A stretch of DNA of 57,103 nt from DATBLZ01 sp036555065 (GTDB lineage Bacteria; Pseudomonadota; Gammaproteobacteria; Steroidobacterales; Rariloculaceae), in the NCBI GenBank assembly GCA_036555065.1, contig DATBLZ010000124.1, forward strand, positions 1-57,103, in the 5' to 3' direction. The notes beneath the pieces are model-generated. The model was not told where the DNA came from and made no database searches. It was given only the letters and a program-made list of their open reading frames with translations. The position numbers and the translations under genes are program-made. Within the stretch, counting starts at the first letter, position 1. Every line of letters begins with the position of its first letter. Positions 32,427 through 39,328 of this stretch are shown one piece after another.

Positions 32427-32843
32427 CTATACGGGCGAGTGGGCGCGTCGGCCCCCGGATAACCACAACCACGCGAGAACGACGATGCCGAGCGCAAGGC
32501 CCGGAAACACCGCGACTTGCACGGCGTTCCAGCCGTGACTGTTGAGCAGGGCCCCCGAGCTGAATGACGCGATCGAGACGAGGCCAAGAACGAGAAAGTC
32601 GTTGCAGCCCTGCACTTTCGCCTGCTCCGCGGGCGAGTGGGTCGTAGCCAAGAGGCTCGTCGCACCGACGAACGAGAAATTCCAGCCGAGACCGAGGATG
32701 ATGAGCGCCGCGTACGCCTGATTGCGCGCGAGCAACGCACCGGCGAGCCCGCCGAGAATGATGTGCACGGCTCCCTGCGCACCGAGCAATGCTTGGGCGA
32801 CGAAGAGCACGGCGACATTGCGTTTCTCGTGTGGTGAGCGCAC
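32427..32843 (-). pseudogene. MFS transporter remnant with large in-frame internal deletion
   Basis: The 138-residue product from GTG 32843 starts like an MFS transporter (HEKRNVAVLFVAQALLGAQ, helix 1). It then passes directly into a sequence that belongs near the end of such proteins: ILGLGWNFSFVGATSLLATTHSPAEQAKVQGCNDF and SFSSGALLNSHGWNAV, helices about 10-12. Roughly 200 residues of the normal 400 are missing while the frame stays open. Only four membrane segments remain, so transport is unlikely. It could be a recent deletion pseudogene. The frame is also open upstream to 32957 without transporter-like sequence. It is convergent with ychF. Confidence 0.65.
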
Positions 32844-32901
32844 GCCCGAGAGTCTAGCAGAGCAGTTGACTTCGCCTTGTCGACCTGGGAAAAAGACGCG
32901 C

Positions 32902-33297
32902 ATGAGCTCTCGGCGAAAGTCGTCGCGCGCGTGTGTGCCGCTTGCGATCGCGTGCATTACTCTCGCTGACGTCAGCGGTGCGCATCACAGCATCAGCGGC
33001 GAGTTCGACAACACGCGCCAAGTCACCGTCGAAGGCAAGGTCAAGGACTACAAACTCATCAACCCCCACACGTATATCGTCGTTAGCGTGGAGAGCGAAA
33101 ATGGGAACGAGGATTGGACGCTGACTTTCGGACCGGCGACTAAACTCATTCGCGGCAGCGGCTGGAATGCGGCGACGCTGCGACCCGGCGATCGAGTCAC
33201 GGCGACGGGGCGCCCGGCGCGCGAAGGGCTCGGCCTGTACCTCGCGGAGCTCATCAAGGCCGATGGCACCGTGCTCATCGATGAGCTCGAGGAATAG
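32902..33297 (+). CDS. DUF6152 family secreted protein (first module)
   Basis: A 131-residue protein with a signal peptide ending near SGAHHS. The mature N-terminus HHSISGEFDN, the turn INPHTYIVVSVES and the GDRVTATGRPAREG strand are the DUF6152 pattern: a small OB-like beta-barrel, probably periplasmic. The mature protein starts with paired histidines, which are conserved in the family and might bind metal. The next gene overlaps it by 17 bases. A paralogue with the same partner type lies at 54890-55291. Function is unknown. Confidence 0.8.
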   Translation: MSSRRKSSRACVPLAIACITLADVSGAHHSISGEFDNTRQVTVEGKVKDYKLINPHTYIVVSVESENGNEDWTLTFGPATKLIRGSGWNAATLRPGDRVTATGRPAREGLGLYLAELIKADGTVLIDELEE

Positions 33298-34024
33298 CCG
33301 GCCCTTCGGGCCGTGCCGACTCGGCGGTTTCGCCGCATGCTCGGCTCTCGCGCTCGCCGCGCCCGCAGCGCCGGCGCAACCGAGCGCTGAAGGCGCCGCG
33401 CGCCTCGCCGCCGGGGTTTGGGCGTACGTCAACGCCGAGGGGGACGTTCTCGTCTCCGGCAGCTTTACGGGTGCTCCGCCCGATGACGCGCTCCTGCCGG
33501 ATGCTCTGGCGGCACGCCAACGCTTCGACTTTCGCACCGACGACCCCGTGCTCGGCTGCGGGCCACCGGGGATGCCGCGCGCGCTCACGGCCGGCAGTCC
33601 GATGACGTTTGCGTGGACGGACGGCCTTCTCACCATCCACTACGAAAGCATGGATGTCGAGCGCGTCGTGACCATGGAGGGCGCACCGCCCGACGCGAGC
33701 GTTGCGCGCACGCCGAACGGTTACGCAACGGGTCGCTGGGACGGCAGCACGCTCGTGATTTCGACGTCGCGACTCGATGCGCGCGTGGTCGACCTGCTCG
33801 GCACTCCGAAGAGCGATGCGCTGACGCTCGAGGAACGGTATACGGTCGATGCGGGCGACGGTGAAACCTATCTGCGCGTCGATCTCGTCATGAACGATCG
33901 TAAGGTCTTCCGAACCCCCTACGTTTGGCACTTCGATTTCGTCTTACGCCCGGATTGGGAGCTCATGGAGTACGATTGCGTCGAGCGACCGGTAGAATTG
34001 ACCCCCGGCGTGGTTCCGGACTGA
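33281..34024 (+). CDS. Secreted protein partnered with DUF6152 (first module)
   Basis: A 247-residue exported protein, signal peptide to about residue 30. It has a beta-rich body: LTIHYESMDVERVVTMEG, GYATGRWDGSTLVISTSRLDAR, LTLEERYTVDAGDGETYLRVDLVMND and a C-terminal LMEYDCVERP. The pattern GxWDGxTLVI...LTxxERYT...YDCxE also occurs in the larger product at 54024-54854, so the two are paralogues. Overlap with the DUF6152 gene implies the pair acts together, probably in the periplasm. No enzyme motif is recognised. Confidence 0.72.
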   Translation: MSSRNSRPFGPCRLGGFAACSALALAAPAAPAQPSAEGAARLAAGVWAYVNAEGDVLVSGSFTGAPPDDALLPDALAARQRFDFRTDDPVLGCGPPGMPRALTAGSPMTFAWTDGLLTIHYESMDVERVVTMEGAPPDASVARTPNGYATGRWDGSTLVISTSRLDARVVDLLGTPKSDALTLEERYTVDAGDGETYLRVDLVMNDRKVFRTPYVWHFDFVLRPDWELMEYDCVERPVELTPGVVPD

Positions 34025-34037
34025 GCGTTCTCGAGCG

Positions 34038-35480
34038 ATGAATTCACACAACACGATCGCTGTCGACACCCGCGCAGCTCAGGCGTTCGTCGCCGACGCG
34101 TTCGAGCGCTCGATCATTCCCGCGCTCGTTGAGTACATCAAGATTCCGAACAAGTCCCCGGCCTTCGATCCGGATTGGGAGAAGAACGGCCATATGCGCC
34201 GAGCGATGGATCTCATCGTCGCCTGGTGCCACGAGTATCGCTTGGACGGCATGCAACTGGAGGTAGTGCAGCTGCCGGGCCGCACACCGTTGCTCTTCAT
34301 CGAAGTGCCCGGGGAAATCGACGACACGATTCTCCTCTACGGCCACATGGACAAACAGCCCGAGACGACCGGCTGGCGCGAGGGTCTCGGACCGTGGAAG
34401 CCGGTCCTGCAAGGGGATCGGCTCTATGGTCGCGGCGGAGCTGACGACGGCTATTCGACGTTCGCATCGCTTGCGGCGCTCAATCTCCTCGCGCGCCAGA
34501 ACCTTGGGCATGCGCGCTGCGTAATCCTCATCGAAAGCTCCGAAGAGAGCGGCAGTCCCGACTTACCCTATTACGTCGATCACTTGCGCGCGCGCATCGG
34601 CGCGCCGAGCCTCGTCGTCTGCCTCGACTCCGGCGCGGGAAACTACGACCAGCTTTGGTGCACGACGTCGTTGCGCGGCTTGGTCAACGGGAATTTGCAC
34701 GTCGACGTCATCCACGAAGGCGTTCACTCGGGCGACGCCAGCGGCATCGTGCCGTCGTCGTTCCGCATCGCGCGGTTGTTGCTGAGCCGTCTCGAGCGCG
34801 AAAGCGACGGCGTGATTCTCCCCGAGCGATTGCATGTTCAGATTCCACGTGAGCGAATCGAACAGGCAAAACGCGCAGCCGAGGTTTTGGGCGATCGAGT
34901 CTGGGACCACTTCCCGTGGCAGGAGGGCGCACGGCCTGTCGTCGCCGACTGCGTCGAGCTGACGCTCAATCGGACTTGGCGACCGGCGCTCGAGATCACG
35001 GGCGCTCGTGGCCTGCCCGACGTCGGCAATGCGGGCAACGTCATGCGCCCGAGCACGTCCGTTCGCGTGAGCCTCAGGCTACCGCCCGGTGTCGCAGCGG
35101 AAAGCGCCCTACGCCTGATTACAGACCTGCTGACCAAAGACCCGCCCTACGGCGCGCGCGTTCGCTTCGAGCCGGAGAACCCCTCGACCGGCTGGAACGC
35201 GCCACCGCTGGCGCCGTGGCTCGAGGGCGCGATCATGGAGTCATCGAAAGCCTACTTCGGTAAGCCCGCCATGTATCTCGGGGAAGGCGGCACGATTCCA
35301 TTCATCCACATGCTCGGCGACACGTTCCCTAGTGCCCAGTTCCTCATCACCGGTGTGCTCGGGCCCGAAGCCAACGCGCACGGACCGAACGAGTTTCTAC
35401 ATCTTCCGACCGCACAGAAGCTCACGTGTTGCGTCGCGGACACGATCCGCCGCCATGCATTGCGGCCCGAGAAGCGCTGA
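34038..35480 (+). CDS. M20 family metallopeptidase
   Basis: A 480-residue dinuclear zinc hydrolase of the ArgE/DapE/CNDP-dipeptidase clan. The first metal His and following Asp are in LLYGHMDKQPE (about residues 97-107), the bridging Asp in GRGGADDGYS, and the catalytic Glu pair in ESSEESGS. The late metal His is in NAHGPNEF near residue 450. A dimerisation domain with HEGVHSGDASG lies in between. There is no signal peptide, so it acts in the cytoplasm. It starts 13 bases after the DUF6152 partner gene and is probably cotranscribed. The substrate is probably a dipeptide or acylated amino acid. Confidence 0.9.
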   Translation: MNSHNTIAVDTRAAQAFVADAFERSIIPALVEYIKIPNKSPAFDPDWEKNGHMRRAMDLIVAWCHEYRLDGMQLEVVQLPGRTPLLFIEVPGEIDDTILLYGHMDKQPETTGWREGLGPWKPVLQGDRLYGRGGADDGYSTFASLAALNLLARQNLGHARCVILIESSEESGSPDLPYYVDHLRARIGAPSLVVCLDSGAGNYDQLWCTTSLRGLVNGNLHVDVIHEGVHSGDASGIVPSSFRIARLLLSRLERESDGVILPERLHVQIPRERIEQAKRAAEVLGDRVWDHFPWQEGARPVVADCVELTLNRTWRPALEITGARGLPDVGNAGNVMRPSTSVRVSLRLPPGVAAESALRLITDLLTKDPPYGARVRFEPENPSTGWNAPPLAPWLEGAIMESSKAYFGKPAMYLGEGGTIPFIHMLGDTFPSAQFLITGVLGPEANAHGPNEFLHLPTAQKLTCCVADTIRRHALRPEKR

Positions 35481-35504
35481 CCGGCGAACGGTACGGCGGC
35501 GTAC

Positions 35505-36734
35505 CTAGCCCTTGATCACGCGTGCGGCCGGCAGCTCGTAGGCGGGCGCCGGCATGATGTCGGTTTCCTGGGTCGCCGGCACGTCGGCGACGTTCTCACG
35601 GACCGGCTCGCTGAGCTCCACCTTGATGCGGAATTGCCCGAGAGCCAGAACGTCGCCATTGAGCAAAAGGCTGCTCGCCACGGACTTGCCGTTCACGAGC
35701 ACGCCGTTCGCGCTGTTCAAATCGACGACGTAATAGTGGCCCTGCTCCGTCGGCAAAATCGCCGCATGGTGGCGGCTCAAATAGCGGCTCGGCAGGTGCA
35801 AATCGTTATCCTTGCTGCGGCCGATCAGCATCCGGCCCTGCAGTGCGACAGTGCAGACGACGCGATCATCGCATGTGACAATGAGCCGTCCGGCGCGCGG
35901 CGGCACGGGAGTTTTCTCTACCATGCGCTCGAGCGCCGCGCGCGCGCTTTCCTTCATCGAGGCAAGCGAATTGGCCGCCCTGTCGACCAAGCTCGCGTCG
36001 ATGACCTCGGCCTGCGCGCGCGCTTGCTCGACGAGCACGACTTGGCAGAGGATGTTGACGAAATTGAACCGGCCTTGGCTCACCGAATTTATCAGCGCGC
36101 AAGCGTCGGCGGAAAATGCATTGTGAATACCGAACTGCGCGAGCCGCCAGTCGATATACGCGGCAACGTCCTCGTCGGTTGGTGACGGCAAGAAGTGCGG
36201 ATGCAGCGCATCGTCGGAACGCACGAGATCGGCGAGCGGCGCGCGGACGGCATCGACGTCGGCGCCGACGATCGCGAGCTCGACTGCGCGCTTGTCCATG
36301 ACCTTGAAGAGACGCAAGCGCTCGATTTCTCGCCACGCGTCGGGTGAAAATCCGGCCACGTTGTCGATACAGACAACGGCGCGCTTTCCTTGCGCTTGGC
36401 GCTCCTGGACGAATACGCTGAGAAGATTGCGTTGCTCGACCTCGGAGAGGATCCATGGACCGAGCTCCGCCGCTTTCAATAGCGCCGCGAGAACGCTCGC
36501 CGCGCTTTTTTGCGGACCCGTGACGGCGAGCACGACGGCGCCTTTGGCCTGATGCCCGAAGAATCGGAGTAACGTCGATTTACCGCTCGAGGCCGGCCCG
36601 AGCACGACGCGCACCGACTCCTTGCGCGCCAGATAGTCGAGCGCCGACTGCTGCTCGGCGCCGACCCAGATGACTCCGGACGTCGACCGCGCGAAAATCT
36701 TCGCCGGCGACACGTGTCCCGCTTGCGCTGGCAA
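35505..36734 (-). CDS. ExeA/GspA-like AAA ATPase with C-terminal FHA domain
   Basis: A 409-residue protein. Walker A is GPASSGKST (residues 46-54), Walker B is VVCIDN (near 119), and the ATPase domain resembles the ATPase part of the type II secretion protein ExeA/GspA. A forkhead-associated domain follows at about 290-375 (IGRSKDNDLHLPSRYLSRHH and NSANGVLVNG), which binds phosphothreonine. No membrane helix or peptidoglycan-binding domain is present, unlike ExeA. The start is TTG at 36734 with GGGAG upstream; GTG at codon 8 is an alternative. It is divergent from a small secreted protein. No Ser/Thr kinase is in the window. Confidence 0.82.
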   Translation of the reverse strand: MPAQAGHVSPAKIFARSTSGVIWVGAEQQSALDYLARKESVRVVLGPASSGKSTLLRFFGHQAKGAVVLAVTGPQKSAASVLAALLKAAELGPWILSEVEQRNLLSVFVQERQAQGKRAVVCIDNVAGFSPDAWREIERLRLFKVMDKRAVELAIVGADVDAVRAPLADLVRSDDALHPHFLPSPTDEDVAAYIDWRLAQFGIHNAFSADACALINSVSQGRFNFVNILCQVVLVEQARAQAEVIDASLVDRAANSLASMKESARAALERMVEKTPVPPRAGRLIVTCDDRVVCTVALQGRMLIGRSKDNDLHLPSRYLSRHHAAILPTEQGHYYVVDLNSANGVLVNGKSVASSLLLNGDVLALGQFRIKVELSEPVRENVADVPATQETDIMPAPAYELPAARVIKG

Positions 36735-36789
36735 GTGCTGTTCTCCCGTATCTACAGCAACTTATTATTGGTTCTTAAGAGTGTTTATT

Positions 36790-37077
36790 ATGACAAACGG
36801 AAGTGTACCCTCGCGCGACCGGCATGTAAATTCGCCGCGCGGCAGGGCCTTGGCGCTGCTTCTGGCAGCCTGGCCGCTCGCGGCCGGCGCTCCGGCCTTC
36901 GCGCAGGAGACCGCACTCGACGTGACCCTCCAGGTGCTCGATGACGTCAGCGCCATCGAGGGCGTCCTCATGCCTCTCGAGGAGGAACCCGCACACCCCG
37001 CCGATACCGAGACGGACTCGACACCGCCACCCGCCCGCTCGCCGACTGCCGAACCCGTAGACGAGGTAGTTCGCTAA
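36790..37077 (+). CDS. Small secreted protein, 95 aa
   Basis: A signal peptide (basic start, hydrophobic LALLLAAWPLAAG, cleavage after AFA) is followed by a short helical segment ALDVTLQVLDDVSAIEGVLMPL and a Pro/Thr/Glu-rich disordered tail. It lies in an AT-rich divergent region with the AAA-FHA gene and 9 bases before mtfA. I know no family for it. Its placement suggests an envelope partner of the ATPase, but this is inference. Confidence 0.55.
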   Translation: MTNGSVPSRDRHVNSPRGRALALLLAAWPLAAGAPAFAQETALDVTLQVLDDVSAIEGVLMPLEEEPAHPADTETDSTPPPARSPTAEPVDEVVR

Positions 37078-37086
37078 TATCCGCGT

Positions 37087-37854
37087 ATGTTCGGTTTGCT
37101 AAGGAACCGGCGTCGCCGGCAGGTGCTCGCGAGCGCCACGATCTCCGACGCGCTTTGGAGCGCAACGCTCGCAGCATCGCCCGTGCTCGCGCGCCTCGAC
37201 GCCGAATCCGAGCGACGGCTTCGCGATCTCGCCCTCTTGTTCCTGCACGAGAAGAATTTTGAAGCCGCCGGAGGTTTGTTGCTCGAAGATTCGATGAAGG
37301 TTCGCATTGCCGCGCTCGCGTGTCTGCTCATTCTCGAGCTCGGCATCGACAGCTACGGCGGATTCGTCTCGGTCATCGTCTATCCAGACGAGTTCCTCGT
37401 GCGCAACCGCGAGTACGTGGACGAAGATGGCGTCGTGCATTCGAGCGATGACGTCTTGAGCGGCGAGGCATGGGAGCAAGGCCCCGTCATACTGGCCTGG
37501 AAGGAAGTAGAGGCAAGCGGACACGGCGACGGGTTCAACGTCGTCGCGCACGAGTTCGCCCACAAGCTCGACTTGCTCGACGGGAGTTTCGATGGCATGC
37601 CGCCCCTGCATGCGGACATGCGCGCAAAGGATTGGATAAAGGCTTTTCAAGACGCCTACGAGGACTTGCACGCACGCCTCGAGCGCGACGAAGAAACGTG
37701 GCTCGATCCTTATGCTGCAGAAGAGCCCGCCGAGTTCTTCGCCGTTTGTACCGAGATGTTTTTCGACGTGCCCGAAGAGTTTCGTGCGGAGTATCCTGAC
37801 CTTTACGCGCAGCTCAGCGCGTTCTACAAGCAGGATCCCGCGCGTGTCGCTTGA
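37087..37854 (+). CDS. mtfA: M90 family zinc metallopeptidase MtfA
   Basis: A 255-residue cytoplasmic metallopeptidase. The zinc site HEFAHKLD is near residue 155, and the downstream Glu ligand is in AEFFAVCTEMFFD. In E. coli, MtfA binds and inactivates the repressor Mlc and so links glucose PTS regulation to peptidase activity; whether Mlc exists here cannot be told. The N-terminus MFGLLRNRRRRQ is typical of the family. It overlaps the next gene by 11 bases. Confidence 0.93.
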   Translation: MFGLLRNRRRRQVLASATISDALWSATLAASPVLARLDAESERRLRDLALLFLHEKNFEAAGGLLLEDSMKVRIAALACLLILELGIDSYGGFVSVIVYPDEFLVRNREYVDEDGVVHSSDDVLSGEAWEQGPVILAWKEVEASGHGDGFNVVAHEFAHKLDLLDGSFDGMPPLHADMRAKDWIKAFQDAYEDLHARLERDEETWLDPYAAEEPAEFFAVCTEMFFDVPEEFRAEYPDLYAQLSAFYKQDPARVA

Positions 37855-38281
37855 CGAGGCCTGGAAATTCGCCGCGGATCACGCCGCCTGGCTCGTCACG
37901 GGCTCATTGTTGAGCCTCGTGATCAGCGCGGTTCTCGGCCCCGCGTTGATATTGCGGTTACCGGCAGGGTACTTCACTTATCGCCACCGGCATGCCGTCA
38001 CTAAGCAGCGCCGCCACCCGGCGCTGCATCTGGCGCTGACGACGACGAAGAATCTGATCGGCGCCCTGTTCGTCGTCGCCGGTATCGCGTTGTTGGTCCT
38101 TCCCGGACAGGGAGTCATTACGCTCTTGGCGGGCGCAGTCATCATGAACTATCCGGGGAAGTTCGAATTCGAACGCTGGCTCGTGCGCCGGCCACGTGTC
38201 TTGCCGGCGCTCAATTGGCTGCGCACGAAATACGGCCGCGAGCCGCTGCTGCCGCCGGACCGCGGGCCGGATTCGCCGTGA
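37844..38281 (+). CDS. PGPGW-like transmembrane protein
   Basis: A 145-residue protein with three likely membrane helices at about residues 15-40, 68-88 and 88-105. The motif LLVLPGQGVITLLAGAVIMNYPGKFEFERW corresponds to the PGPGW transmembrane family. The start is GTG at 37844, inside the end of mtfA, which implies translational coupling. The family has no established function. Confidence 0.72.
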   Translation: MSLDEAWKFAADHAAWLVTGSLLSLVISAVLGPALILRLPAGYFTYRHRHAVTKQRRHPALHLALTTTKNLIGALFVVAGIALLVLPGQGVITLLAGAVIMNYPGKFEFERWLVRRPRVLPALNWLRTKYGREPLLPPDRGPDSP

Positions 38282-38305
38282 GCAAGTAGGCAACGAGGAG
38301 CTTCA

Positions 38306-39292
38306 GTGCAAGGCAAAATCGCTTTCGAGGAGCATTTCGCGATCGCGGATACGCTCGAGCAGACGCGCAGCTTCGCCGGAGACTCGGACGTGTGGGACGA
38401 CTTCACGCGCCAAATCCTCGATCTCGGCAGTGAGCGCCTCGGCCATATGGACGAGACCGGGATCGAGCTTGCGATTTTGTCGCTCAATGCGCCGGGCGTG
38501 CAACGAATTCTCGATGCCGACGCGGCGATGAACGTCGCGAGAAAAGCGAACGAGCGCATGGCCGAGGCCGTTGCTCGGCATCCACGTCGCTACGCAGCGC
38601 TCGCGGCGCTGCCGATGCACGATGCCGACGCCGCCGCCGCCGAGCTCACGCGTTGCGTAAGAGAGCTCGGGTTCAAGGGCTGCATGGTCAACGGCTTCCA
38701 GCAAGTCGGCGATGCCGAGAACGTGAAGTACTACGATTTACCGGAGTATCGGAGCTTCTGGGCGACGGTGGCGGAGCTCGACGTGCCCTTCTACCTCCAC
38801 CCACGGATGCAGATTCCCTCGCGCGCGCAGAACTACGAAGGCCACCCGTGGCTCATGAGCTCGCCATGGGGCTTTGCCGTGGAGACGTCGATTCATTCCC
38901 TGCGGCTCTGCGGCTCGGGGGTGTTCGACGATTACCCCAACTTGCGGATCTGCATCGGCCACCTCGGCGAGAACATTCCGTTCGGCCTGTGGCGCCTCGA
39001 TGCGCGCATGCGGTTCTCGCGCCGCAGCTATCGCGGCAAACGCCCGCTCGGCGATTATTTCCGCGAGCACTTCCACATCACGACGAGCGGCAACTTCAAC
39101 GACGCGGCCTTCCGTTGCACGCTCGAGGTGCTCGACAACGACAAGGTCCACTTCAGCGCCGATTATCCATTCGAGAGAATGGAGGACGCCGCCGCTTGGT
39201 ACGATTCGACCGCAGTCGTATCTGAGCAGCAGAGGCGCAAGATCGGCCGGACTAACGCACTCAAGCTCTTCAAGCTCGATCTCGAGGAATAA
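38306..39292 (+). CDS. Amidohydrolase, gamma-resorcylate decarboxylase-like
   Basis: A 328-residue TIM-barrel enzyme of the ACMSD/amidohydrolase-2 family. The N-terminal metal motif is KIAFEEHFAI (the EEH form). LSLNAPGVQ, FKGCMVNGFQQVGD, FYLHPR, IGHLGENIPFGLWR, FHITTSGNF and the catalytic Asp in FSADYPFE follow the order of 2,6-dihydroxybenzoate (gamma-resorcylate) decarboxylases closely. Such enzymes reversibly decarboxylate hydroxylated benzoates using Zn or Mn. The start is GTG at 38306 with GAGGAG upstream. No ring-cleavage genes are nearby, so the physiological substrate is open. Confidence 0.85.
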   Translation: MQGKIAFEEHFAIADTLEQTRSFAGDSDVWDDFTRQILDLGSERLGHMDETGIELAILSLNAPGVQRILDADAAMNVARKANERMAEAVARHPRRYAALAALPMHDADAAAAELTRCVRELGFKGCMVNGFQQVGDAENVKYYDLPEYRSFWATVAELDVPFYLHPRMQIPSRAQNYEGHPWLMSSPWGFAVETSIHSLRLCGSGVFDDYPNLRICIGHLGENIPFGLWRLDARMRFSRRSYRGKRPLGDYFREHFHITTSGNFNDAAFRCTLEVLDNDKVHFSADYPFERMEDAAAWYDSTAVVSEQQRRKIGRTNALKLFKLDLEE

Positions 39293-39328
39293 CGGGCTAC
39301 GTAACGAGCGCGGCGCCGAGCACAAACC

